The translations under genes were made by a program, and so were the position numbers. Positions 53,398 to 62,271 of a stretch of DNA of 64,000 nucleotides are shown piece by piece. How positions within the stretch are numbered: position 1 is the first letter of the stretch; each line of letters starts with the position of its first letter. The notes beneath the pieces were generated by a model. It was given only the letters and a program-made list of their open reading frames with translations. It was not told where the DNA came from and did no database searches. Source of the DNA: Glycomyces sp. TRM65418 (GTDB lineage Bacteria; Actinomycetota; Actinomycetes; Mycobacteriales; Micromonosporaceae); the NCBI RefSeq assembly GCF_019710475.1, contig NZ_JAJFAX010000007.1, positions 225,120-289,119 on the forward strand. The letters are read 5' to 3'.

Positions 53398-53859
53398 ATG
53401 AAGATCATCCTGACTCATGAGGTGCCCAACCTCGGCTCGGCCGGTGACGTCGTCGAGGTCAAGCCCGGCTACGGGCGCAACTACCTCCTGCCGCAGGGCC
53501 TGGCGATCGCCTGGACCAAGGGCGGTCAGAAGGAAGTCGACGCGATCCAGCGCGCCCGTGCGGCGCGTCAGATCCACGACCTGGACAAGGCCCGCTCGGT
53601 GGCGGACCAGCTGAAGCAGACCGACGCCCACATCGTCGCCCGCACGGGCGACGGGGACCGGCTCTTCGGTTCGATCAACGCCGCCGACATCGTGAAGGCC
53701 GTCGACGAGGCCGGGGGTCCGAAGATCGACCGCCGCCGCGTCGAGCTGGCCGCGCCGATCAAGGCGATCGGCACCTACGACGTGTCGGTCAAGCTGCACC
53801 CGGAGGTGACCGCGAAGTTCAAGCTTCAGGTCACGCCGGCCAAGCGCCGCAAGAAGTAG
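53398..53859 (+). CDS. rplI: 50S ribosomal protein L9
   Basis: A 153-residue L9 with the N-terminal domain MKIILTHEVPNLGSAGDVVE, GYGRNYLLPQGLA, a long connecting helix and a C-terminal RNA-binding domain (RTGDGDRLFGSINAADI). AAGGAAGGAG lies just upstream. It ends the cluster and is followed by an exceptional hairpin. Confidence 0.97.
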   Translation: MKIILTHEVPNLGSAGDVVEVKPGYGRNYLLPQGLAIAWTKGGQKEVDAIQRARAARQIHDLDKARSVADQLKQTDAHIVARTGDGDRLFGSINAADIVKAVDEAGGPKIDRRRVELAAPIKAIGTYDVSVKLHPEVTAKFKLQVTPAKRRKK

Positions 53860-54213
53860 GACGCGCAAGCGAACACGAGTGGAGCCCGCGACCGTTGCCG
53901 GTCGCGGGCTCCACTCGTGTTCGCGAGTCCGTGAACCGTGGGACCCGCTCGTATGCCCCTACCGGCAAATAGCGGTGTGCTCGCGTTCGTACGCTCCTTC
54001 GGGTGAACCCGTGGAACGGCGATTGCCGCACTTTGCCCGCATTCGCCCGCCGGTGTTCGACCCCGATGGCGTCCGCCCCCCGTCCGACCCGGCTTCGGGT
54101 GTCGCCACCGCGTGGGAGGGTGGTCCTTTTCATCGGTAGTGGTGAAGGTGGGTTCGGGCGGGTACCCGGGGCCGCCCGTACGGCTTCCCGGCGGCGGCGC
54201 ACCGCCCGAGCGC
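53860..54213. other. Intergenic stretch with a 26-bp hairpin
   Basis: The first 65 bases are the rplI terminator. The rest holds no recognisable gene. Open frames on both strands are low-complexity and lack ribosome sites. Confidence 0.5.
53869..53924. terminator. Exceptionally long perfect hairpin after rplI
   Basis: A perfect 26-bp stem closes a TTGC loop, 9 bp after the rplI stop. It should be a very strong terminator. It is the longest perfect stem I found in the window. Confidence 0.88.
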
Positions 54214-54603
54214 TCAGACCACCCAGCCCGCGGTCCGCAGGACCACCGTCACCAGGCCCGCGCCGAGGACCGCCGCGGCGGAGCCGGCCACGCCCGCGCG
54301 CCACCCGGCCCGCGGCAGGCGCAGCAGCACCGCGATCAACAGGCTCGCGGTCAGCGCCGACAAGGTCCAGGCCCAGCCGCCCGACACCGCCGACGAGACG
54401 CGGCCCGCCACCGTGCATCCGCTCTCCGCGCACTTCACGTCCACCGGCGGCTGGGTGAGCACCCACGCCAGGTACATGAGCACCGGGACCGCATACCAGG
54501 CGAGCGTCACGAGCAACGTCGGCGTGAACGCGCGCTCACCGGGGCGGTCGTCCCCGTCGGGGTCGAGCCGAGGCTCGCGCTCGGGGCGCTGCGGTGCGCT
54601 CAT
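54214..54603 (-). CDS. Small membrane protein
   Basis: A 129-residue protein with a charged N-terminus and four hydrophobic segments. The first (TLLVTLAWYAVPVLMYLAWVL) is followed by an extracellular loop with two cysteines (VKCAESGCTVAG). GAGGAGCG precedes the ATG by 8 nt. It is divergent from dnaB, with the DnaA-box array between them. I recognise no family. Confidence 0.7.
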   Translation of the reverse strand: MSAPQRPEREPRLDPDGDDRPGERAFTPTLLVTLAWYAVPVLMYLAWVLTQPPVDVKCAESGCTVAGRVSSAVSGGWAWTLSALTASLLIAVLLRLPRAGWRAGVAGSAAAVLGAGLVTVVLRTAGWVV

Positions 54604-54927
54604 GAGACCGTCGCTCCTCTGATCCGTGCCGGGGGTCGCCCCTCACCTTAGCCGCAAGTTGGCACGAACGAATTTCCGTCCACAGGCGGTGGACGACGTC
54701 GACACAGCTAGCGACCCATATCCGAACCCTGTTCACCTCCTTGTCCACAGGTTGTCCACAGGCCGGGGCCCGGTTATCCACAGGTTGTCCACAGCTTTGT
54801 CCACAGGTTGTCCACAGACCCGTTTGCAACCGTGCCCGGCGCGACATAGCGTCGTCGACACCGCCGGATTGTCGGATGCGAGCGGTACATTCTCCATGAA
54901 CGCACGGTGACCGAGGGGGTGGACGGC
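54604..54927. other. Regulatory region upstream of dnaB
   Basis: It holds a six-box DnaA array (54741-54816), a further partial box at 54676-54684, a TACATT -10 candidate at 54886-54891 and a five-codon frame (ATG at 54896, ending TGA) that overlaps the GTG at 54907. Confidence 0.6.
54741..54816 (+). promoter_or_regulatory. Array of six same-orientation DnaA boxes
   Basis: Five perfect TTGTCCACA sites begin at 54741, 54752, 54785, 54797 and 54808, and one TTATCCACA begins at 54774. Steps are 11, 22, 11, 12 and 11 bp, so all boxes lie on nearly one face of the helix. The array lies about 110-190 bp upstream of dnaB. No dnaA or dnaN is adjacent. Confidence 0.85.
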
Positions 54928-56367
54928 ATGACCGACGTGTCGACGGAAGGCGTCTACTCGCGAGGGGCCAACGGCGCCAACGGCTCCTATTTCGACACCC
55001 CGCCCGAGGACCCCTTCGGCGGCGGAGGCGGCGGCTCGCGCACCTACGAGCGCACCCCGCCCCAGGACCTCCAGGCCGAGATGTCGGTCCTCGGCGGCAT
55101 GCTCATGAGCAAGGACGCCATCGCCGACGTCATCGAGATCCTCGGCTCCGGCGACTTCTACAAGCCCTCGCACGGCATGATCTTCGACGCCATCATCGAC
55201 AAGTTCGGCAACGGCGAGCCCGCCGACGCCGTCACGATCGCCGCGGCCCTGGCCGACTCCGGCGACCTCGCGAAGATCGGCGGCGGCCCCTACCTGCACG
55301 ACCTCCTCAACGCCGTGCCGACGGCCGCGAACGCCGGCTACTACGCGCGCATCGTCAAGGACAAGGCGATCCTGCGCCGCCTCATCGAGGCGGGGACCAA
55401 AGTGGTCCAGTACGGCTACGGCGGCGGCAAGGGCGGCCGCGACATCGACGACCTGGTCGACCTCGCGCAGCAGGCCGTCTACGAGGTCACCGACAACCGC
55501 CAGACCGAGGACTTCGCGGTCCTGTCCGACCTGCTGCAGCCCGCGATGGACGAGATCGAGGCGATCGGCGCGAACCAGGGCGTCATGACCGGCATCCCCA
55601 CCGGTTTCGCCGACCTCGACCGGCTCCTCTCGGGCCTCCAGCCGGGGCAGCTCATCATCGTCGCCGGACGCCCCGGCGCGGGCAAGTCGACCGCCGCCAT
55701 GGACTTCATGCGGCACGCCTCGCTCCACCACCGGCACGCCGCCGCCCTGTTCAGCCTCGAAATGAGCAAGCTCGAGATCGTCATGCGGCTCCTGAGCGCC
55801 GAGACGCGCGTGCCCATGCACGTCCTGCGCTCGGGCGACCTCTCCGACGACGACTGGACCCGCCTGGCCAAGCGCATGGGCGACATCTCCGAGGCGCCGC
55901 TGTTCGTCGACGACACCGCGTCGATGACCATGATGGAGATCCGGGCCAAGGCCCGGCGGCTCAAGCAGCGCCACGACCTCAAGCTCATCGTGGTCGACTA
56001 CCTCCAGCTCATGACCTCGCCGAAGAAGGTGGAGTCGCGCCAACAGGAGGTCTCGGAGATCAGCCGCGGGCTCAAACTGCTGGCCAAGGAAGTGCAGTGC
56101 CCGGTCATCGCGGTCGCGCAGCTCAACCGCGGACCCGAGCAGCGCACCGACAAGCGCCCGCAGCTCTCCGACCTCCGCGAGTCCGGTTCGCTGGAGCAGG
56201 ACGCCGACGTCGTCATCCTCCTGCACCGCGAGGACTACTACGACAAGGAGTCCCCGCGCGCGGGCGAGGCCGACTTCATCGTCGCCAAGCACCGCAACGG
56301 CGCGACGGACACGATCACCGTCGCGGCCCAACTGCACCTCTCGCGCTTCGTCGACATGGCGGTGTAA
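54928..56367 (+). CDS. dnaB: Replicative DNA helicase DnaB
   Basis: A 479-residue hexameric helicase that unwinds the replication fork 5'-3'. The N-terminal helical domain begins PPQDLQAEMSVLGGMLMS. The RecA-like motor has Walker A GRPGAGKST, FSLEMSKLEIVMRL, Walker B LIVVDYLQLM and SLEQDADVVILLHREDYY. No intein interrupts the Walker A region. ATG 54928 follows GAGGGGG by 8 nt; GTG 54907 is an alternative start. It lacks ribosomal-cluster linkage by only 1 kb, as usual. A DnaA-box array lies upstream and may link its expression to initiation. Confidence 0.96.
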   Translation: MTDVSTEGVYSRGANGANGSYFDTPPEDPFGGGGGGSRTYERTPPQDLQAEMSVLGGMLMSKDAIADVIEILGSGDFYKPSHGMIFDAIIDKFGNGEPADAVTIAAALADSGDLAKIGGGPYLHDLLNAVPTAANAGYYARIVKDKAILRRLIEAGTKVVQYGYGGGKGGRDIDDLVDLAQQAVYEVTDNRQTEDFAVLSDLLQPAMDEIEAIGANQGVMTGIPTGFADLDRLLSGLQPGQLIIVAGRPGAGKSTAAMDFMRHASLHHRHAAALFSLEMSKLEIVMRLLSAETRVPMHVLRSGDLSDDDWTRLAKRMGDISEAPLFVDDTASMTMMEIRAKARRLKQRHDLKLIVVDYLQLMTSPKKVESRQQEVSEISRGLKLLAKEVQCPVIAVAQLNRGPEQRTDKRPQLSDLRESGSLEQDADVVILLHREDYYDKESPRAGEADFIVAKHRNGATDTITVAAQLHLSRFVDMAV

Positions 56368-56417
56368 GGGGGGCTCTCGTCGCAAGGGGAGGGTTCCTCA
56401 ACGGCGGCGGAGGGGCC

Positions 56418-57746
56418 TCAGCGCCACCACTCGACTGCCATCGAGGGGCCCGGGCCGGTCTCGTACTCCAAGTCGTCCACGGCCGTCTCGTCTTCGGCCA
56501 CGCCCGTGAACAGCGCGCCGGTGGCGGTCCCGGCGATCGCGTCGCGCAGCGGCAGCCACCACCCGAGCAGCACCACCGGGTACAGCAGGTACCCGAACCG
56601 GGTCGAGGGCATGAGCATGAACGCCGTCGAGAGTCCCCCCGCGCACCACAGCGCCGCCGACGCGGCCGAAACCGGGGGCCGGGTCCACAGCAGCGCGGCG
56701 ATGACGAGCGCGGCGAGACCGAGCAGCGCCGGGGCGATGAGCTCGCCGCCCGGCAGGTGCTCGGCGATGAGGAACCCGGGCAGCGGCGACTGCGCGGGCG
56801 AGGTGACCACGCCGTGCCCGAGGCCGTAGGCGATCACGTTGTCGAAGAAGCCGCGCGCGTCGACGGCCAGGACGGGCGGCATCGTGACCGCGACCGGGAC
56901 GGCGAAGCCCGCCAGGTAGCGGCGCATCGCGACGCCCCGCGGCCGTGAGGACGCGTGCGAGCCGTACAACACGAGGAAGCCGATCACGACGGCGGCGGGC
57001 CAGGCGAAGAGCTTGAGGGCGGCGGCCGCACCGATCGCCAGGCCCGCGGCGAGGGTGCGTTCGCGGTGGGCGAAGGCGAGCGCGAGGACCATGAGGGCGA
57101 CGACGGGCATGTCGTCGCCGCCCGTCGCGAATGTCAAGGCGCACACCGGGAAGATGAACGTCGCCTGGACGGCGCGCAGCAGCGGCCCCTTCCCCGCGCC
57201 GCTGCCGGGCCCGCCGCTGAGGAGCCGGACGGCCGCGGCCGCGCAGGCGACGGCGGCGAGGAGGAAGTAGAGGCGGGCGTCGGTCCACCAGTGCTCGCCG
57301 AAGAGCGCGGCCGGGACGCCGAAGAGCGCCATGCCCGGTTGGTAGGGGTTGTAGCCGAGGAGCGGTTCGGGGAGCGCGGCGATGGCGTCCGCGTGCAGGT
57401 AGGGGCTGCCGGTGTCCAGCAGTCGCGCGCCCGAGGACTCGACCACGAGGACTTCCTCCTGGGCCCGGCCGCTCACGCCCGTGGCGCGTTCGATCGCCAT
57501 GAACACCAGGGGGATCGCGGTGACGGCGAGCGCGGTGCCGAGGGCGACGAGGGCCCGTCGGCGCCAGACCGGGCCCGGCTGGGTCAGCAGGATCGCGATG
57601 CAGATCGCCGCCGGGAGGTACCCGCCGAAGGCGATCGCGCCCCACTGGGCGTGCGAGTCGAGCGTGGTCCACAGGGCGGTGGCGCCCGCGAAGAGCGCGG
57701 CGACGCTGTAGAAGACGAGGTCGATGATGAGCGGACGGTTCGACAC
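56418..57746 (-). CDS. Polytopic membrane protein, GT-C glycosyltransferase-like
   Basis: A 442-residue protein with about ten membrane helices. A loop after the second helix pair carries YLHADAIAALPEPLLGYNPYQPGM, and a later loop YGLGHGVVTSPAQSPLPGF. This resembles GT87/DUF2029 polyprenyl-phosphate-mannose-dependent transferases. A conserved acidic motif typical of GT-C catalysis is not clear (ARLLDTGSPY may serve). GTG 57746 follows TACGCT by 6 nt (leaderless). The last 40 residues are acidic. The transferase role is tentative. Confidence 0.68.
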   Translation of the reverse strand: MSNRPLIIDLVFYSVAALFAGATALWTTLDSHAQWGAIAFGGYLPAAICIAILLTQPGPVWRRRALVALGTALAVTAIPLVFMAIERATGVSGRAQEEVLVVESSGARLLDTGSPYLHADAIAALPEPLLGYNPYQPGMALFGVPAALFGEHWWTDARLYFLLAAVACAAAAVRLLSGGPGSGAGKGPLLRAVQATFIFPVCALTFATGGDDMPVVALMVLALAFAHRERTLAAGLAIGAAAALKLFAWPAAVVIGFLVLYGSHASSRPRGVAMRRYLAGFAVPVAVTMPPVLAVDARGFFDNVIAYGLGHGVVTSPAQSPLPGFLIAEHLPGGELIAPALLGLAALVIAALLWTRPPVSAASAALWCAGGLSTAFMLMPSTRFGYLLYPVVLLGWWLPLRDAIAGTATGALFTGVAEDETAVDDLEYETGPGPSMAVEWWR

Positions 57747-57913
57747 CCGCACAGCGTACGGGCCCCGGTCGAGCCGGAGGGGGCGGCGGGCTCCGGCCGC
57801 GTTCCGACGGACGGCAGCCTGCAGCGCCGTGGGGACCGGTGCTTCGGGCCCCCGATGACAAGGGTGGCCCGGGGGTATGACATTCCGGCCGCGGCAGGCC
57901 GTCCTGTTCGCCG

Positions 57914-58315
57914 TCAGCGGACGGGGATGCGGGCCCAGACTTCCTGGGAGCCGTCGCCGAGGGTGCGCGCGCCCCAGTCGGCGGACAGTTTGGACACTAT
58001 GAACATGCCTCTGCCGTGGGCGGAGTCGAGGTTGACGGCGCACACGTGCGGGTGGGTCCGCGACCCGCCGTCGAACACGCGCACCTCCACGTCGCTCGGG
58101 CCGAGCGCGTACGCCACGCACACCTCCCCGCCCGGCAGCGGCCGGGCGTGGCGGACGGCGTTGGAGACCAGTTCGGTCGCGCACACGAGGAGATCGTCGC
58201 GGACCTCCTCGGACAGATCCGGGAGCGCTTCGCGCAGCCACCGTCGCACTTGGCCGGGAGCCCCGGCTTGATGTGGGACGCGCAGCCGCTCTGGTGCCGG
58301 TACAGCAGCGGGCAT
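57914..58315 (-). CDS. RsbW-like ATP-binding protein (HATPase_c_2)
   Basis: A 133-residue stand-alone GHKL ATPase domain. The N-box is ATELVSNAVRHA, the G1 box is VRVFDGGS and the G2 region GRGMFIVSKLSADWG. Such proteins act as anti-sigma-factor kinases or partners of PP2C phosphatases in actinomycetes. No sigma factor or antagonist is adjacent. GGAAGGGG precedes ATG 58315. Confidence 0.9.
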   Translation of the reverse strand: MPAAVPAPERLRVPHQAGAPGQVRRWLREALPDLSEEVRDDLLVCATELVSNAVRHARPLPGGEVCVAYALGPSDVEVRVFDGGSRTHPHVCAVNLDSAHGRGMFIVSKLSADWGARTLGDGSQEVWARIPVR

Positions 58316-58429
58316 CGCGGTCCCCTTCCTTCCACCGTGCCATGGGGAGGCTTTACAGCAACCTACCTTTTACAAAGGCATGACGCCAGCATTACCGGCG
58401 GACGCCGAGTCCGTCCCGAGGAACCGCGA

Positions 58430-59161
58430 TCAGCCGGTGAGGGTCTGTCGGATCGCGGCCGGGCGGTCGGTGAAGATGACGTCGACTTCCAGTCCGGCCA
58501 TGCGATGCGCCGTGTCGGCGTCGTTGACGGTCCAGGCGTACACCTGGTAACCCGCCTCGTGGCTGCGCTCGACGAAATCGGGGGTCGCATCGATGTAGTC
58601 GACTCGGGAGCTGAGCACCTGCACGCCCTCGGGCGGGCGGCGGAACGGGTACTCGAAGATCCACACCAGCGGCGTGTCGGTGTCCAGGCCGCGCCAGGTC
58701 TTCAGGGCCGCGCGGGAGAAGGACATGACGGTGGCGTCGAGCCCGGGCCAGCGCCGCAGCGTCTCCCACAGCCGCAGTTCGAGCCGGGGCCCGAACTTCG
58801 ACGGGTGCTTGGCCTCGATGAACAGCTTGAGGTCCTTGCCGGAGTCGACGACGAGGCCGAAGAGGTCTTCGAGGGTGGGGATCCGCTCGGCCTCGGGGTT
58901 GCCGGCGCAGTCGGGGTAGCGGTAGGCGAAGTTCAACTCCCGCAATTGAGCGAGGGTGAGATCCGCCACGGCGCCCTTCGCGCCGGCGGTGCGTTTGACG
59001 GTGCGGTCGTGGTGGAGGACCAGATGCCCGTCGGCGGTGAGGCGGATGTCGAACTCGAATCCGTCGGCGCCCTCGACGATCGCCTGCCGGAACGCGGCGA
59101 GCGAATGCTCCGGCAGGAACTCGTTCGCGCCTCGGTGGGCGGCGATCAACGGATGGGACAC
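58430..59161 (-). CDS. Glycerophosphodiester phosphodiesterase
   Basis: A 243-residue TIM-barrel GDPD that hydrolyses glycerophosphodiesters to glycerol 3-phosphate and an alcohol. Catalytic HRG is in IAAHRGANEFLPEHS, metal ligands are in GADGFEFDIRLT and VLHHDRTVKRT, and LKLFIEAKHP supplies the further glutamate. No signal peptide is seen, so it is cytoplasmic. GTG 59161 follows TATCGT by 6 nt (leaderless); the ATG ten codons earlier lacks support. Confidence 0.93.
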   Translation of the reverse strand: MSHPLIAAHRGANEFLPEHSLAAFRQAIVEGADGFEFDIRLTADGHLVLHHDRTVKRTAGAKGAVADLTLAQLRELNFAYRYPDCAGNPEAERIPTLEDLFGLVVDSGKDLKLFIEAKHPSKFGPRLELRLWETLRRWPGLDATVMSFSRAALKTWRGLDTDTPLVWIFEYPFRRPPEGVQVLSSRVDYIDATPDFVERSHEAGYQVYAWTVNDADTAHRMAGLEVDVIFTDRPAAIRQTLTG

Positions 59162-59467
59162 CCTTTGACGATAGACGGTGGGACCGACCACCTGGGCGCG
59201 CAGCGGTGTTCAGCCCGAGAAGCGGACGTGAACGACTCTCAGGGGGCGAAGCGATCACGACGCGGAAGCGCTCGTATCGCCTCGATTCGGGCGGGGGCGG
59301 CGAGGTCGCGGCCTGCCGCCGCCTCCGAGGGGACGCGTTCAGCCGCGGGCGTGGACCCGGTGCGGCAGGCCGCGAGACGGCGACGCTCCTGCGGGCCGAG
59401 GGTCTCGCCACGGGGACCGGTGCGGTTCGGGTGGCGGCCGGCGATGGCCGGGTGAAAGGATCGGAGC
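59162..59467. other. Intergenic stretch, no gene recognised
   Basis: The 306 bases between divergent GDPD and larB hold the GDPD -10 (59168-59173, minus strand) and a purine-rich GAAAGGATCGGAG before larB. Nothing else is supported. Confidence 0.45.
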
Positions 59468-60190
59468 GTGGAAAACGACGCCGAATTCACCGCTCCGGAA
59501 GCGTTCGCCGAGGTCGGGGGGACCTACCGCGACCTGGGCTGGGCCAAGATCGACACCGGCCGTCCGGCCCGCACCGGATCGGCCGAGGCCGTGTACGCGG
59601 CGGGCAAGACGCCCGAGCAGGTCGTCGGGGCGCTGCGGGCCCTGCGCGCCGCGCACCCGGGACGGGTGGCGGTCGCGACCCGCTGCGACGAGGCGTGCCT
59701 GACGGCGGTGCGCGAAGCGTTCGGCGCCGACGTCCTCGTCGAGGCGGGGGTGTGCGCGATCGGCGCGTTCCCCGCGCCTGAAGTCGGTCCGCTCGCGGTG
59801 GTGTGCGCCGGGACCTCGGACCTGCCCGTGGCGCGCGAGGCCGAGATCATCGCCCGCGCCAACGGCATCGACGCCCGCCTGGTCGCCGACGTGGGCGTCG
59901 CCGGGCTGCACCGCCTGCTCGACAAGGTCGCCGACCTGCGGGAGGCGGCCTGCGTGATCGTCGTGGCGGGCATGGACGGGGCGCTGCCGTCGGTCGTGGC
60001 GGGCCTGGTGAGCGCGCCGGTGGTCGCGGTGCCGACCTCGGTGGGCTACGGGGCCGCGTTCGGCGGGCTCGCGCCCCTGCTGACCATGCTGAACTCCTGC
60101 TCGCCGGGAGTGGTCGTGGTCAACATCGACAACGGGTTCGGCGCGGCGATGGCCGCGGCCCGGATCCTCGGCGTGAAGGCGGAGCGGTGA
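59468..60190 (+). CDS. larB: Nickel-pincer cofactor biosynthesis protein LarB
   Basis: LarB carboxylates and hydrolyses nicotinic acid adenine dinucleotide to begin the nickel-pincer nucleotide cofactor. The 240-residue protein has the PurE-like domain: [49 protein letters not shown] and [18 protein letters not shown]. Its upstream part carries [20 protein letters not shown]. It starts with GTG, and its end overlaps larC (4 bp). No LarA or LarE gene is in the window, so the enzyme served is unknown. Confidence 0.94.
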   Translation: MENDAEFTAPEAFAEVGGTYRDLGWAKIDTGRPARTGSAEAVYAAGKTPEQVVGALRALRAAHPGRVAVATRCDEACLTAVREAFGADVLVEAGVCAIGAFPAPEVGPLAVVCAGTSDLPVAREAEIIARANGIDARLVADVGVAGLHRLLDKVADLREAACVIVVAGMDGALPSVVAGLVSAPVVAVPTSVGYGAAFGGLAPLLTMLNSCSPGVVVVNIDNGFGAAMAAARILGVKAER

Positions 60191-61796
60191 CGATCGCCTG
60201 GCTGGACTGCTCGGCGGGCGCGAGCGGCGACATGTTCCTCGGCGCCCTGGTCGACGCCGGGGTGGATCTCGCGCTCATGCAGGCGGCGGTGGACGCGCTC
60301 GGCACCGAGCCGATCCGGCTGCGCGCCGAGACGGTGACCCGTCACGGCCTGGTCGGCACGAAGGTCGACGTGGAAGCGCCGCAGGCCGCGACCGACCGGC
60401 GCTGGCGGTCCGTCCGGGCCCTGATCGAGGGCGCCGCGCTGGACGAGACGGTCCGGGCGCTCGCGCTCGACGCGTTCGCGCGCCTCGCGGCGGCCGAAGC
60501 GGCGGCGCACGGCATCGACGTGGAGGACGTGCACTTCCACGAAGTGGGCGCGCTCGACTCGATCGCGGACATCGTGGGCGCGTCGGCGGGCTTGGCGTCA
60601 CTGGGCGTCGAGCGGCTGACCGTCTCGACGGTGACCGTCGGCGGCGGCACGACGCGCGGCTCGCACGGGTCGATCCCGCTGCCCGCCCCGGCGGTGCTGC
60701 GGGTGCTGGCCGACGCGGGCGCGCCCGTGGTGGGGGCGGTGCCGTACGAGGCGTGCACCCCGACGGGCGCGGCGATCTGCGCGGCCGCGGCGGCGGGTTC
60801 GTACGGGCCGATGCCCGAGATGGTGGTCGAACGGGTCGGCGTGGGCGCGGGCGGCCGGGACCCGAAGGAACGCGCGAACCTGCTGCGGCTCGTCATCGGC
60901 AGGGAGGTCGCGGTGACCGGCGGGAACGTCGGCGCCGCCCTGACGGCTCACGGTCACACGCATGACGACCACGGGCAGCGCACGGGCCATGCGCATCACG
61001 GCCATGCGCCGGTGGCGGCGCACGCGCCCCATGAGGAGGCGGCTCCCGAACGCCATGACCGCGGGTCATCGCCGACTCGTGCGCACGGGCGCCCCGGCTC
61101 GCAGGTGCACGCGCACGGGGAACGTGCGCCCCTCGTCCATGCGCCCGAAGCCTCCACGACACGGCTTGGCGGGCACCAGGGTCCCGTGCCGCAGGCGCAC
61201 GACGGGCACTCCTCGGACGCCGACGGGCACCACGGCCACGCCTCGGCGGCCGGCGAACGGCGCGACCGGTCCGCTGCGAACCCTGCAGTCCCGAGCCGCG
61301 CCGCAACGCCTCCCGCCAAGCCCGTGGTCATCGAGACGAACGTGGACGACCTCGACCCGCGCCTGTGGCCCGCCGCGCTCGCCGCGCTGCTCGACGCCGG
61401 GGCCTCGGACGCGTGGCTGACCCCGATCCTCATGAAGAAGGGCCGGCCCGCGCACACCGTGCACGTCCTCTGCCGCCCCGAGGCGATCGCCGCCGTGCGC
61501 TCGGCGCTCGTGCGGCACACCACGACGATCGGGATGCGCTCCTACGAGATCGAGAAGTACGCGCTCGACCGCGACTACACGCACATCAATGTGGACGGAC
61601 ACGAGATCGGCGTGAAGATCGCGCTCGACCGCGGGGAGGTCGTGAACGCCTCGGTCGAGTACGAGGACGCGGCCGCCGCGGCCGCCGCGCTCGCGCGTCC
61701 GCTCAAAGTGGTGATCGCGCAGGCCACTGCGCTTGCGGCCGAACGGTATCGGCCGGACCGCGGCGGTGGGGCGTTACCGATATCCTGCGCAGATGA
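60187..61796 (+). CDS. larC: Nickel-insertion protein LarC with His-rich linker; 3' end anomalous
   Basis: LarC inserts nickel into the pincer nucleotide using CTP. The N-terminal domain shows [38 protein letters not shown] and [14 protein letters not shown]. Residues about 255-370 form a His-rich linker ([27 protein letters not shown]), probably nickel-binding. The C-terminal domain shows [19 protein letters not shown] and [17 protein letters not shown]. The LarC frame does not stop at the normal end (about 61755): it stays open to 62919, through the next gene. In the neighbouring frame a TGA at 61794-61796 overlaps the next ATG. I end the feature there as the likely ancestral stop, implying a frameshift or sequence error near 61740. 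Confidence 0.8.
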
Positions 61797-62167
61797 TCGA
61801 TTTCGAGAACGGTTCGCTTTTCAAGCTCACGGTCACCGACGACCCTGGATTCCGCGACGAGGTCCAGCCGCTGCTGGTCGACGGCGAAGAGGTCGCCCTC
61901 ACCTTCGAAGGCGTGCGCGACTTCGTGGTCTTCACCGACAAGCGCGTCATCGCCGTGAACGTCCAGGGCGTCACCGGTCGCAAGAAGGACTACACCTCCC
62001 TGCCCTACAACAAGATCCAGGCGTACTCGGTCGAGACCGACGGCCTCATGGACAACGACGGCGAGCTCGACCTCTGGTTCAGCGGCCTCGGCCGGGTCCG
62101 CTTCGAGTTCAAGGAGAACGTGGACCTGCCCGCGATCGCCAAGCACATCGCCGCCTGCTCGCTCTAA
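61793..62167 (+). CDS. Bacterial PH-domain protein
   Basis: A 124-residue protein of the bacterial PH (YvbH-like) family: EVALTFEGVRDFVVFTDKRV, then IAVNVQGVTGRKKDYTSLPY and KIQAYSVETDG, with a long final helix. Members form oligomeric rings; cellular roles are little known. TATCCT ends 6 nt before the ATG (leaderless), so it has its own promoter even though the larC frame reads across it. A hairpin pair follows. Confidence 0.88.
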   Translation: MIDFENGSLFKLTVTDDPGFRDEVQPLLVDGEEVALTFEGVRDFVVFTDKRVIAVNVQGVTGRKKDYTSLPYNKIQAYSVETDGLMDNDGELDLWFSGLGRVRFEFKENVDLPAIAKHIAACSL

Positions 62168-62178
62168 CCGAACGAGAC

Positions 62179-62227
62179 GGCGCCGGGCCGGGATTCGTGG
62201 TGCCTACGGATCCTCCGGCCCGGCGCC
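62179..62227. terminator. Hairpin terminator
   Basis: GGCGCCGGGCCGG pairs with its complement (13 bp) over a 23-nt loop, just after the PH gene. Confidence 0.65.
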
Positions 62228-62234
62228 GCTTCCA

Positions 62235-62260
62235 CTCCCCGGCCGGCGCCGGCCGGGGAG
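62235..62260. terminator. 26-bp perfect palindrome between convergent genes
   Basis: CTCCCCGGCCGGC is followed directly by its complement. It lies 12 bp past the stop of the multicopper oxidase gene and probably ends that transcript. Confidence 0.6.
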
Positions 62261-62271
62261 CCGCTTCGGGC

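Noticed and set aside
53831..54466. 211-residue minus-strand frame over the rplI terminator
   Set aside because: It spans a perfect hairpin and part of the small membrane gene, and its composition is that of a shadow frame.
54741..54816. DnaA-box array as the chromosomal oriC or a CRISPR array
   Set aside because: No dnaA/dnaN beside it and all boxes point one way, so oriC is not claimed. Units are 9 bp without unique spacers, so it is not CRISPR.
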